Source: an uncultured bacterium
GTDB lineage: Bacteria; Patescibacteriota; Minisyncoccia; Moranbacterales; GWC2-37-73
Assembly: GCA_903866285.1 (NCBI GenBank)
Contig: CAIPMZ010000052.1
Span: forward strand, 1 to 17,271
Direction of reading: 5' to 3'
Length of the DNA: 17,271 nt
The notes beneath the pieces are model-generated. The model was not told the DNA's origin. It worked only from the letters and a program-made list of their open reading frames with translations, and made no database searches. The translations under genes were made by a program, and so were the position numbers. Numbering within the stretch: position 1 is the first letter of the stretch; each line of letters opens with the position of its first letter. Of this stretch, positions 5,577 to 13,686 are shown in pieces.

Positions 5577-5906
5577 TTAAATCTGCAATAGGATTTTTTC
5601 AATTTCATCCGCCTTTTCTTCGGTAGAGTCGATTTGAAAAACAAGTCGGGGCAAAGGTTTAATGGCTAGGCGACGATTAAGCGCGCCTTGGATAGCATAT
5701 TTTTCGTTGCCAATGGCCTTGAGCGCGTAGTTAGATTCCTTATAAGGGAAAACACTTAGCGACACTCGAGTATAGCGGACATCCTCAGTTGTGTCAACCT
5801 TGGAAATTGTCAAAAAAACTCCTGGTTTAAGACTAAGTTCACGTTGAAAAATTTCACCTAAGTGACTCTGGATAAGGCTATTTAGTTGGGTAATGCGTTG
5901 AGACAC
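5577..5906 (-). CDS. rbfA: Ribosome-binding factor A
   Basis: A 109-residue KH-fold protein that binds the 30S subunit and helps 16S rRNA 5'-end maturation. It shows the family pattern: N-terminal helix (RITQLNSLIQSHLGEIFQRE), VFLTISKVDTTEDVRYTRVSLSVFP, and a C-terminal LPRLVFQIDSTEEKADEIEKIL. The start codon is GTG (MSQRITQ), and no in-frame ATG fits better. Length is near the short end for the family, with no C-terminal extension. It follows infB on the same strand, the classic infB-rbfA pairing, but a hairpin repeat fills the 133-bp gap and a terminator follows. Confidence 0.93.
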   Translation of the reverse strand: MSQRITQLNSLIQSHLGEIFQRELSLKPGVFLTISKVDTTEDVRYTRVSLSVFPYKESNYALKAIGNEKYAIQGALNRRLAIKPLPRLVFQIDSTEEKADEIEKILLQI

Positions 5907-5912
5907 AGTCTT

Positions 5913-6035
5913 AAAATGTCTAATGTCTAATTTCTAATTCCTAATGAACTTTACAAAGTTTCAGTTTTTTGAGCTTTGCGAGCTCTTATTAGGCATTAGT
6001 TATTAGGCATTAGTTATTAGGCATTAGTTATTGAG
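5913..6035. repeat. MITE-like hairpin element (copy B) with a 14-bp tandem repeat
   Basis: The left end (5913-5945) is a run of TAATGTCTAAT units like those at 4183-4386. The right end carries three exact tandem copies of TTATTAGGCATTAG at 5986-5999, 6000-6013 and 6014-6027, plus a partial copy to 6032. Between are a palindrome AACTTT-AC-AAAGTT (5947-5960) and a hairpin GAGCT-TTGCG-AGCTC (5971-5985). It ends five bases from the infB stop codon and separates infB from rbfA. Confidence 0.65.
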
Positions 6036-6039
6036 TTTG

Positions 6040-7821
6040 TTAGAGGGTTCTTTTCTTTTCTTCCTCGGTATAGGCAACCAGGGTGTCGCCTTCTTTGATT
6101 TTAATGTCTCCTTCGAAAACAATCCCGCATTCATTACCTTGGCCGACTTCGGTGGTTGGTTTTTTGTCTTGCTGAAGATTTTCAATCTTTCCTTTGCCGA
6201 CAATTTCACCTTCACGCTTAATCTCAAGTAAGGCATTTTTAATAATTTTACCTTCACTGACGCGTCCGCCGACAATCATATCGCGCTTACCAGTTTTAAA
6301 AATAGCCAATACATTAACGAGGCCGAGATCGGTGCGCACGATTTCAGGTGGAAGCATATCAATAATAATTTTCTTTACTTCCTCCACTAGCTCATAGATG
6401 ATTTTAAAGTTTTTAATGGCCACCCCACTGGATTCAGCTAAGCGTTTAGCTACGGGGGTTGTTTCAACATTAAAGCCGAAAATAATCGCCTGAGATGGCG
6501 CTCCGATTTTTACGTCTGATTCGGTGACATTGCCAACGCCAGTTTCGGCGTAATTAACGATTACTTCGTCGGTTTTAAGAGTAGAAATAATTTGTTGGAT
6601 AGCTTCAAGCGAACCTTGCACATCAGCTTTGAGGATAATATTTAGTTTTTGAATCTTATCATCTTCAATGATGCGCATTAATTTTTGGGAAGTAACCTTC
6701 TCTTTTCGTTCAATGAGTCCACCGGAGAATTCTTTTGATTTAAGTCTCGCAATTGATTTTCCGCTAACTACTTGCAAAATGTCGTTAGTATTTGGGGTGT
6801 CGCTCAAGCCCATGATGGTAACTGGCGTAGAAGGTCCTGCGGCTAGTAGATTGCGACCACTAAAGTCTTCAATTTTCTTAATTCGGCCGTAAGTTGTGCC
6901 AGCGGTAATATCTTGACCAACCTTTAAAGTTCCAGTTTTAATCAAAACTGTGGCGATAGGTCCTTTCTGGGGATCTAAATTTGATTCAAGGACAACGGCT
7001 AGGCCATCACGTTTATCATCAACTCGGAAATCTTCCATTTCAGCGAGTAATAAAATACTTTCGAGTAAGCCCTCAATCCCGATATTTTGTTTAGCACTGA
7101 TTTCAGCACACATGACGTTTCCACCCCATTGCTCAATTAAGATCCCATTATCAGCTAGCTCTTGCTTAACTCGCATTAAATTAGCATCTTGTTTATCAAT
7201 TTTATTAATTGCAACAACGGTTGGAATTTTCTTATCTTTTAAATATTCAATTACTTCTTTAGTTTGAGGACGCACACCATCGTCAGCCGCCACCACTAAA
7301 ACCGCAATATCGGCAATACTAACTCCGCGCTCGCGCATGCCGGAAAAAGCTTCATGACCCGGGGTATCAATAAAAGTAATAAATTGGCCCTTCTTTTTAA
7401 CCTGATAAGCGCTGATATGCTGGGTAATCCCGCCAGCTTCTTTGGCAGCCACGCTAGCTTTGCGGATAGTATCTAATAAAGTTGTCTTCCCATGATCAAC
7501 GTGACCCAGAATAGTAACTACGGGCGGTCGGGGACGCAGGTTTTTTCCAGATTCTTTTTCTTTCTTACAAATATCAATCAACTTTTCCAGGGTAATCGTT
7601 TCGCTGTCTGAAATTTCTAAATCAGGTTCAGTCTCAAAGCCTAAATCTTGGGCGATAATGGTCGCCGTGTCAAAATCAATTTCTTCGTTAATAGTCGCGA
7701 GGATATTATTTTTTAGTAGCTCTGTAATGATTTGAGAAACTGGTAAAACAAGCAGTTGACTAAATTTTTTAATCGTAACGCTTTGAGGTAATTTAACGAG
7801 TTTTTTTTCTGGTTCGGTCAT
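6040..7821 (-). CDS. infB: Translation initiation factor IF-2
   Basis: A 593-residue GTPase that brings initiator tRNA to the ribosome. An IF2_N domain lies at about 13-62, then the GTPase domain with G1 GHVDHGKT (106-113), switch I AGGITQHI (129-136), G3 DTPGHEAF (152-159), G4 NKID (206-209) and G5 SAK (242-244). Domain II, domain III (LNIILKADVQGSLEAI) and the C-terminal initiator-tRNA domain (ECGIVFEGDIKIKEGD) follow. It lacks the long repetitive N-terminal extension of E. coli IF-2 (890 residues), as in many small genomes. The gene follows DUF4446 by 33 bp and precedes rbfA. Its ATG has an AT-rich leader with no Shine-Dalgarno site. Confidence 0.98.
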   Translation of the reverse strand: MTEPEKKLVKLPQSVTIKKFSQLLVLPVSQIITELLKNNILATINEEIDFDTATIIAQDLGFETEPDLEISDSETITLEKLIDICKKEKESGKNLRPRPPVVTILGHVDHGKTTLLDTIRKASVAAKEAGGITQHISAYQVKKKGQFITFIDTPGHEAFSGMRERGVSIADIAVLVVAADDGVRPQTKEVIEYLKDKKIPTVVAINKIDKQDANLMRVKQELADNGILIEQWGGNVMCAEISAKQNIGIEGLLESILLLAEMEDFRVDDKRDGLAVVLESNLDPQKGPIATVLIKTGTLKVGQDITAGTTYGRIKKIEDFSGRNLLAAGPSTPVTIMGLSDTPNTNDILQVVSGKSIARLKSKEFSGGLIERKEKVTSQKLMRIIEDDKIQKLNIILKADVQGSLEAIQQIISTLKTDEVIVNYAETGVGNVTESDVKIGAPSQAIIFGFNVETTPVAKRLAESSGVAIKNFKIIYELVEEVKKIIIDMLPPEIVRTDLGLVNVLAIFKTGKRDMIVGGRVSEGKIIKNALLEIKREGEIVGKGKIENLQQDKKPTTEVGQGNECGIVFEGDIKIKEGDTLVAYTEEEKKRTL

Positions 7822-7854
7822 TATAAATAATTTTCAATTAATTAACTTAAAAGG

Positions 7855-8358
7855 CTAAATTTTTGAGGGTTTAATGGTAGTGGCTTCTTTAATCGCCATT
7901 TTTTCTTCTTCTGTCAGGGTGTATTTTTCAGAAACGCCCTTGAGGACTGGTTTTGAATAAATTCTAGTGCCTTCTCTAGTGTGCAAGGAGGAAATTACGA
8001 TTCCAGAGTCTTTGCCATCTAGAAGGGCCAGGGCAAAGCTTTGATCGCCGCCGATATCCCGAAAAGGATTAAATCTAATAATGCCAACCTTATGAACACT
8101 GCGCAGCGCTAAGGCGTGAATTCGATTTGAGATTTCAAATAATTCCTGAATTTCTTTATCAAGAACCTTTAATTCCTCACCTTGGGTTAGGAGCACGGTT
8201 TCAAGATCAACGGCTTCTTTGCCAGCAAAAAAAATCTTTAAGCTCTTTTTGATTTTATTAAGCTTAAAAGCAAGGATAATAGCCAAAAGAAGCGCTAAGA
8301 AGCCAAAAATAGCACTAATAAGAGAAATTATCAGTAATGTTTGTGGTGATTGGATCAT
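7855..8358 (-). CDS. DUF4446 membrane-anchored protein
   Basis: A 167-residue protein of unknown function, recognised as DUF4446. One membrane helix lies at about 7-32, followed by a charged, partly coiled-coil stretch (about 33-80) and the conserved soluble core with VGIIRFNPFRDIGGDQSFALALLD, SSLHTREGTRIYSKPV and an LTEEEKMAI tail. The family is found in Firmicutes and Patescibacteria; its function is not established. It is first in a minus-strand unit with infB 33 bp downstream and has a consensus-like promoter immediately upstream, so it probably drives infB expression too. Confidence 0.85.
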   Translation of the reverse strand: MIQSPQTLLIISLISAIFGFLALLLAIILAFKLNKIKKSLKIFFAGKEAVDLETVLLTQGEELKVLDKEIQELFEISNRIHALALRSVHKVGIIRFNPFRDIGGDQSFALALLDGKDSGIVISSLHTREGTRIYSKPVLKGVSEKYTLTEEEKMAIKEATTIKPSKI

Positions 8359-8388
8359 AAAAACAATTTAAATCACGATACACAAGGC

Positions 8389-8417
8389 ATCGTAGCATTA
8401 TATTTGCCTTATGTAAA
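8389..8417 (-). promoter_or_regulatory. Promoter of the DUF4446-infB unit
   Basis: On the minus strand TTTACA (8412-8417) and TACGAT (8389-8394) are separated by exactly 17 bp. Transcription would start near 8382, leaving about 24 nt before the ATG. Confidence 0.65.
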
Positions 8418-8475
8418 GAAGAAAATATGTTTTTAAGAACCTAAAATTAGGGGTTAGTTTATGTTTCAAGCGTTT

Positions 8476-10166
8476 TTAGTTTTTGAACTGGCAATCCACT
8501 AGCGAGCCTTCGGGGTAGGCTCTTATGGTGGCGTTTTTAGCACTAGCTTCTAAGTAGCTTTTTTCGATAAAGCAAAAGGAAGCCCGCTTAGGCTGAGTGT
8601 TTGCTGAGATTATGGGGAAATTATTTTTAAGGCTTTTAACAAAGCTGCCTGGTGGGAGATAAAAAGGGGTGACAAAAGTGAAGCGGTAATGAGCAGGATC
8701 TACTTTAAGGTAAAGGACTGCGGGTTGATTATTGGAAAGGTTGCTTATATCTTGGCCAAGTTTTTTAACAAACTCATTCCGCAGGGGATTAAAAGGAATT
8801 AGCATCGTCATTCCAACAAAAAAAACAAGCGCGAGTTGCTTAAATAAGAATGGTTGCCGTTGTTTTAGTAGCGAGTAGCTTAAAAGTAAGACGATTGCTA
8901 AGAAAAAAGCTGAAAAGATTAGCTTAAAATCGCTAAACTGGAGAAAACGAATAAGTAGTTTTGGGAAAAGAAAGTGAGCTTCTCCAAAATCAGAAGCCCA
9001 GAGACGCGCCACTGGAAAAAAATTGATTAAAGAAAAAAGGCAAAGCAGGAGGGCTGGAAAACTTTTTTTAAATAAAAACCCTAAAAAACCCCCAACAAAA
9101 ACCGAAAGTGGAAAAAAGGCCAAGATCATGTAATTGGGTATTTTCGTAGAAGCGATAAAAAAGGGAAATGTGCAGAGGGCTAGCCAGAAAAATAAAAAAG
9201 CCATTGCCTTGAATTTTCCGTAAACCAGGAGAAGAAAAGGCTGAAAAGGGGGAGGATTTTATTTTTTTCAGCGTTTTTTTGTTGGATAAGAAAAGCAATT
9301 AGTATTAGCAAACAAAAAGCCATAAAAAGCCAAAATCAAAGGTTGCTGCGTAGTAGTAAAAGTTTTAAATAGCCAAAATTGTTGGCGTCTTCCCAGGGAT
9401 AGGGGAAAATTTGGCTGTTTAATCTTGTCCAAATATGGAAGCCTAGATAATCATTCCAAAAAGTTAAGCCAAACTTTAAGCTCATGTAAATGTGCCAAGG
9501 TAAGGCAATTATGAAAAAAAGCCCAAATCCTTTGTAGAAGTCTTTATTTTTTAAAAAAGCTAGACTTTGTTTATTGAAGGCATAAAAGACTAAGAAAGTT
9601 AGGGGCAGCAGTCCGATGATACTTTTTGTTAGAACTCCAAAGCCCATTGCACCAAAATAAACCAACCACCAAGCCCCTTTATTTTTTGAGGTTAACTTTA
9701 AAATGGCTAGTGCGCTCAAGGAAATAAAAAAGCCAACGGGGATATCCATCATAACTGCCCTGTTATAGAGTAAGATTAGGGGTGTTGTGAGAAAAATAAA
9801 ACCGGCAAAGAAGCCAGCTAAGCTATCTTTAAAAAGCTCTTTCCCTATTTTATAGAGCACTATTGAAGATAAGATACCGAAAATACCCGGAAAAAGATGC
9901 GCGGAGGTTTCTGAGACGCCAAAAAGCTTAAAGGAAAGCGCTGTTAACCAGATTATGAAAGGTGGTTTTTCAAACCAGGGTTGTTGTTGCCAAGTTGGGG
10001 TTAAAAAGGAATTTTTCAGGAGCGCTTCTTTGGCAATTTGGCTATAGGTGGCCTCATCAACCATAAAACTCCCAGACCATTTATAGAAAATCAAAAAAAT
10101 TCCATAAGAGACAAGGAAGATTAGTAAAAAATTATTTCTCAAAAAAGAGAAAAATTTAGCTTTCAT
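8476..10166 (-). pseudogene. Broken PMT/ArnT-type membrane glycosyltransferase
   Basis: Two open frames together match one polytopic glycosyltransferase of the PMT/ArnT (GT-C) superfamily, which moves sugars from lipid carriers. The N-terminal part (9336-10166, 276 residues) has the family's Asp-Glu loop after the first helix (SFMVDEATYSQIAKE) and WFEKPPFIIWL. The C-terminal part (8476 to about 9258) has the matching STKIPNYMILAFFPL segment and a periplasmic domain. Two lesions separate them. TGA at 9336-9338 interrupts the frame, which otherwise continues as FWLFMAFCLLILIAFL. A one-base loss lies between 9258 and about 9215; adding one C to the five-C run (plus strand GGGGG at 9248-9252) rejoins the frames as ILPPFQPFLLLVYGKF. 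The span of 1691 bp, one short of a multiple of three, agrees. Decay and assembly error are both possible. Confidence 0.8.
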
Positions 10167-10191
10167 TTCAATTTAAATTATAAAATCAGAG

Positions 10192-10280
10192 CGGAGGGCA
10201 CAGGATTTGAACCTGCGAAGAGATTTCTCCCTTACCACATTTCGAGTGTGGCGCATTCAACCGGGCTCTGCCAACCCTCC
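10192..10280 (-). tRNA. tRNA-Ser (CGA)
   Basis: On the minus strand the acceptor GGAGGGT (10274-10280) pairs with GCCCTCC, with discriminator G at 10192. The anticodon stem CCACA/TGTGG encloses CTCGAAA, anticodon CGA. A long variable arm (GGGAGAAATCTCT) and T-loop TTCAAAT mark a class II tRNA-Ser. CCA is not encoded, unlike the tRNA-Leu in this window. It lies 25 bp upstream of the broken glycosyltransferase gene on the same strand. Confidence 0.94.
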
Positions 10281-10400
10281 GTGAAACAATAATCAATAGG
10301 CAAAAAACAATAAACAATAAGTAAAATACAATAAAAATAACAAATGATTATATTTTAACAATTTAACAATATAGCAATTTAGCAATATAGTAAACTATCT

Positions 10401-10429
10401 TTGTCATTTTCCTGTTTTTGTTGTAAAAT
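10401..10429 (+). promoter_or_regulatory. Promoter of the methyltransferase/secretion array
   Basis: TTGTCA (10401-10406) and TAAAAT (10424-10429) are separated by exactly 17 bp. Transcription would start near 10436, 26 nt before the ATG at 10462. The rest of 10281-10400 is AT-rich, with repeated CAATA and CAATTTAGCAATATAG-like units and no gene. Confidence 0.7.
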
Positions 10430-10461
10430 GAAACTAAGAGATAAAAATAAAATTTACAATA

Positions 10462-11016
10462 ATGATAGAAACAATAGCTTCGGTTGGAAAGTTTTTAGAT
10501 CCGTTGGCAATTATTGCTCAATTGGGAATTGGCAAGGGTTGCAGGGTGGCTGATTTTGGATGTGGTCCTGGTTATTTTACTTTTCCTTTGGCGGAAGCGG
10601 TTGGAAAAGACGGGCTTGTCTATTCTTTTGATATTTTACCACAAGCTTTAGACACAGTCGCAAGTAAGGCAAAGTTTTCTGGAATCAATAATATCATTAC
10701 GAAGCGAGCTAACTTAGAAAAAATTGAAGGAACAAAATTAGCGGAAAATTCAGTAGATTGGGTTATTCTAAAAGATATTCTTTTTCAGAATCAGGAAAAA
10801 CAGATAATTATTAGGGAGGCAGCTCGCGTGCTGAAACCGGGTGGAAGAATAATAGTAATTGAGTGGAGCGCTAAAGATTTAACTATTGGGCCGGCTTTGG
10901 GCGTTAGAGTGGACCGCGATAAACTCAGAGAAATGTTTACTAGCGAAAATTTTGCCATTGAAAAAGAAATTGAAGCGGGAAATTTCCACAATGCCTTTAT
11001 TGCTATAAAAAAATAA
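10462..11016 (+). CDS. Class I SAM-dependent methyltransferase
   Basis: A 184-residue cytoplasmic protein with the Rossmann-type methyltransferase fold. Motif I is VADFGCGPGYFT (29-40), the acidic residue after strand 2 is in YSFDIL (about 54-59), and the late motif is ARVLKPGGRIIVIEW (about 121-135). It resembles the UbiE/Methyltransf_11 group, but nothing shows the substrate. It is the first gene after the promoter at 10401-10429, and its stop codon directly abuts the ATG of the solute-binding protein gene, so the two are translated from one message. Whether it modifies a part of the secretion machine or is a bystander cannot be told. Confidence 0.85.
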   Translation: MIETIASVGKFLDPLAIIAQLGIGKGCRVADFGCGPGYFTFPLAEAVGKDGLVYSFDILPQALDTVASKAKFSGINNIITKRANLEKIEGTKLAENSVDWVILKDILFQNQEKQIIIREAARVLKPGGRIIVIEWSAKDLTIGPALGVRVDRDKLREMFTSENFAIEKEIEAGNFHNAFIAIKK

Positions 11017-12480
11017 ATGAAAGTTATTAAAAAAACAATTTCTACTTGGCTGAAAAATAAAAAAGGGGGGCTGTTGGCGCTCTTGGTTATTTTCGCGGTG
11101 CCCTTTTTCTCTGGTTGCGGAACGCAGAATAACGGTTACGCGGTAAAGCTAGAAATTTGGGGCGTTTTAGACGAATCAGCGGTTTATAATGAGGTAATTA
11201 CTAAATATAAAGAATTAAATCCTTATGCGGTTGATATAAAATATCGAAAATTTAGTCCAGAGACTTATAAGCAAGAGTTGATTGATGGCTTGGCTTCTGG
11301 GCAAGGGCCAGATATTTTCTTAATAAACAATGCCTGGCTACCTTCTTTTGAAAATAAAATAGAGCCGGCGCCAAGCGTGCTTATGGGTGAGCAAGAGCTG
11401 GCAGCGAATTTTCCCGACGTCGTTTCTTTTGATTTTATGAATCAGCGGAAAGTTTACGCTGTTCCTTTGAGTGTGGACTCTCTTCAACTTTATTATAATA
11501 AGGATATTTTTAACGCAGCTGGCATGACTACTCCGCCAAAAAATTGGCAGGAATTTGGTGACGCTGTGCAAAAACTAACAAGAGTTGACGCTACGGGAAA
11601 TATTATTAAAGCTGGCGTAGCGATGGGTACAACTCAAAACGTCAGTCGTTTCTCAGATATTTTTACAATGCTGATGATCCAAAATGGAGTGCAATTGCCC
11701 CTTGGCAGAGGGGAAACTTCTAAAATAGATCAAGGGGTTGTTGGTCAGGATGGAAAGGTCATTCAAGCTGGCGAACAGGCCTTGGGTTATTATACTCAAT
11801 TTGCAAAGACCAGTACTGGTTCAAGCATTCCAAACCCTTTCTATAGTTGGAATAGTCGTCAAATTAATTCAATTGAAGCTTTCGCTAGTGGCAATGTGGC
11901 GATGATGTTGGGCTATTCTTGGCAAGGAAAAGACCTTAAAAATAAAAACCCTAAATTAAATTTTGCGGTGGCGCCTCTCCCGCAAGCTGATGCAAGTAAG
12001 CCAGCTACGATCGCTGGATACTGGGGTTACGCAGTGTCAAAGAATAAAGTTAGTACGACTACTAATCAACAAGGGGTCGCTGTAGCACCAGTGGCAAATG
12101 AAGTCCGCACGCATGAAGCTTGGCAATTTTTAAAATTTTTGACTTTGAAAAATTCCGGAAAAATAACGCTGGTTAATGCAATTACGAAGGGCAGTAAAGA
12201 TTTTCCAGTCAATTATGATCCAGCGTTGGAATATTTAAAAAAGACAAAGCAATCAGCCGCTCGGCGCGATTTAATTGAACTGCAAAAAACAGACGTTGAA
12301 CTGGGGGTTTTTGCGGCCGGAAACTTAATTGCAAGAAGTTGGTATCGCGTAGATCCGGAAAATACTGAAAAAATATTTGCTGAAGGGATTGACGCAATCA
12401 TTAGCGGTAGTTCTTCTCTGCGTCAAGCGATGTTGCTGATGAATAATCGTTTGAATGTTTTAATGCAAGTAAGGCGGTAA
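11017..12480 (+). CDS. Solute-binding lipoprotein (family 1, sugar ABC type)
   Basis: A 487-residue exported lipoprotein. A basic start and hydrophobic stretch end in the lipobox FFSGC with Cys34 as the lipid-modified residue. The mature part follows the family 1 extracellular solute-binding fold (MalE/UgpB type): LEIWGVLDESAVYNEVITKYKELNP, GQGPDIFLINNAWLPSF, VYAVPLSVDSLQLYYNKDIF, ASGNVAMMLGYSWQG and HEAWQFLKFLT. Such proteins deliver sugars or oligosaccharides to ABC permeases, but no permease or ATPase gene is next to it. Instead it sits with zero spacing after a methyltransferase gene and 38 bp before the pilin genes. It may serve a transporter encoded elsewhere or bind a surface polymer for the secretion apparatus; the latter is speculation. 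Confidence 0.88.
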   Translation: MKVIKKTISTWLKNKKGGLLALLVIFAVPFFSGCGTQNNGYAVKLEIWGVLDESAVYNEVITKYKELNPYAVDIKYRKFSPETYKQELIDGLASGQGPDIFLINNAWLPSFENKIEPAPSVLMGEQELAANFPDVVSFDFMNQRKVYAVPLSVDSLQLYYNKDIFNAAGMTTPPKNWQEFGDAVQKLTRVDATGNIIKAGVAMGTTQNVSRFSDIFTMLMIQNGVQLPLGRGETSKIDQGVVGQDGKVIQAGEQALGYYTQFAKTSTGSSIPNPFYSWNSRQINSIEAFASGNVAMMLGYSWQGKDLKNKNPKLNFAVAPLPQADASKPATIAGYWGYAVSKNKVSTTTNQQGVAVAPVANEVRTHEAWQFLKFLTLKNSGKITLVNAITKGSKDFPVNYDPALEYLKKTKQSAARRDLIELQKTDVELGVFAAGNLIARSWYRVDPENTEKIFAEGIDAIISGSSSLRQAMLLMNNRLNVLMQVRR

Positions 12481-12518
12481 TTAAGGCTCGGGTTTTTAAA
12501 GGAAAAAACAAAACAGAC

Positions 12519-13031
12519 ATGAAAATTAAAAAAAATCAACTAAGCTGGTTTGCTATTGGAATATTTTTTGCAATGTTTTTAAACTTTTCTTTTTTGGGTT
12601 TAGTTGAAATTAAAGCTGCTACTACTAACGCATCTTTGCAAGGTGCAACAATGGATAGATTTGTTCCGGGGACAACTACTTCGAATGGAATTATTCAGTG
12701 CGGGAGACCAGGCCAAGATTTATGTACGCTGTGTGATTTAATAAAAGGTATTTACGATATTGTGCAATATATTATTAAAATTGCAGTCTGGGTTACTTTA
12801 GCGGCGATTGCGGTTGGGGGTGGAATGTATGCTATTTCAGCTGGCGATTCAAAAATGATTGAGTTGGCTAAAGGCGCGATGAAAAATGCGCTGATTGGGC
12901 TGGTGGTCGTTTTATCAGCTTGGTTGATGATTAATACTTTACTGCTTGTCATTGGTGCGCAAACGAATCTGGGCATAGGTGGAGTCGTGGGCTGGAATAA
13001 GTTTGAGTGTACCGCAAGTGACGCTAGATAG
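12519..13031 (+). CDS. VirB2/TrbC-like pilin subunit
   Basis: A 170-residue membrane protein with an N-terminal signal segment (about 8-32, likely cut after IKA), a short extracellular stretch with three close cysteines (IIQCGRPGQDLCTLCDLI, about 68-85), and two hydrophobic helices (about 90-113 and 125-148) separated by SAGDSKMIELAKGAMKNA. A fourth cysteine lies near the end. Two helices after a cleaved signal, with a short basic loop, are the architecture of VirB2/TrbC pilins, which form the T4SS pilus or channel. It precedes the second pilin gene by 51 bp in the same direction. No Shine-Dalgarno site is seen at the right distance. The three-cysteine stretch could make a disulfide outside the membrane. 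Confidence 0.8.
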   Translation: MKIKKNQLSWFAIGIFFAMFLNFSFLGLVEIKAATTNASLQGATMDRFVPGTTTSNGIIQCGRPGQDLCTLCDLIKGIYDIVQYIIKIAVWVTLAAIAVGGGMYAISAGDSKMIELAKGAMKNALIGLVVVLSAWLMINTLLLVIGAQTNLGIGGVVGWNKFECTASDAR

Positions 13032-13082
13032 TTTAGGAAGGATTATCATTGTTAGCAATTAAATTATAGTTTAATAAAAAAT

Positions 13083-13673
13083 ATGCAAAAAAAATATCTT
13101 TTTTGGATTATTCCGTTAGCTTTGCTACTAATTTTCCAGGCACATTCCGCATCTGCTCAGGCCTTTATAAATCCCCTAGGATTTACAACGGTGGAGGGTT
13201 TCTTAAATAGCATTATGGGCGCAGTCCAGAAAATTATTGTTACGTTGGCTTTGGTAGCGATTGTTGTAGGGGCTTTGATGTATGTAACTTCTGCTGGGGT
13301 TGAAAAGCAAATTACTCAAGCTAAGGAGGCTATTTCGGCCGCCTTGATTGGGATGGCAATCGCTGTTGCCGCCCCGTCACTGCTGAAAGAATTGGCTGGC
13401 GTTTTGGGTTGGAAAACGGATAATTCAAATGTAAATGGAGCACTTTCGCTTTCGGCGATCGCGCTAAAGGTCCTAAGTTTTTTACTGGGAACTTTTGGCG
13501 TGATTTCTTTAATTATGATGATTATCGGGGCGTCTTTATACATGACTTCAGCTGGGGATGAAGATCGGATGAAAAAAGGAAAGGATGTTTTTAAATACGC
13601 CGTGCTGGGCGTTGTGATTGCCATGTCAGCGATGGTTTTAGTTCGTCAGATTGCTAAATTTTTCGTAGCTTAA
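13083..13673 (+). CDS. Tandem-duplicated VirB2/TrbC-like pilin protein
   Basis: A 196-residue protein with a cleavable signal (1-26, SASA then Q) and two copies of the pilin unit. The first (about 37-105) has IIVTLALVAIVVGALMYVTS, AGVEKQITQAKEAISAA and a second helix. The second (about 118-193) has FGVISLIMMIIGASLYMTS, AGDEDRMKKGKDVFKYA and VLGVVIAMSAMVLVRQI. The shared ALMYVTSAG/SLYMTSAG signature and loop position show an internal duplication, giving four helices in one chain. It follows a single-unit pilin gene and precedes PrgI by 13 bp, so it is probably a structural membrane part of the same T4SS. Confidence 0.78.
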   Translation: MQKKYLFWIIPLALLLIFQAHSASAQAFINPLGFTTVEGFLNSIMGAVQKIIVTLALVAIVVGALMYVTSAGVEKQITQAKEAISAALIGMAIAVAAPSLLKELAGVLGWKTDNSNVNGALSLSAIALKVLSFLLGTFGVISLIMMIIGASLYMTSAGDEDRMKKGKDVFKYAVLGVVIAMSAMVLVRQIAKFFVA

Positions 13674-13686
13674 GTTAAAACAAAAA

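Noticed and set aside
5986..6032. CRISPR-like array
   Set aside because: The 14-bp units are directly joined with no spacers and there are no cas genes.
9259..9272. Slippery A AAA AAT heptamer for programmed -1 frameshifting in the glycosyltransferase
   Set aside because: The -1 frame meets TAA at 9259-9261 immediately, so slipping there cannot join the two halves; the shift must lie further downstream.
9336..9338. TGA inside the glycosyltransferase as a sense codon (UGA = Gly, code 25, as in Absconditabacteria and Gracilibacteria)
   Set aside because: All other long genes have no internal TGA, and the uracil-DNA glycosylase stops at TGA. A frameshift in the same gene points to decay or error instead.
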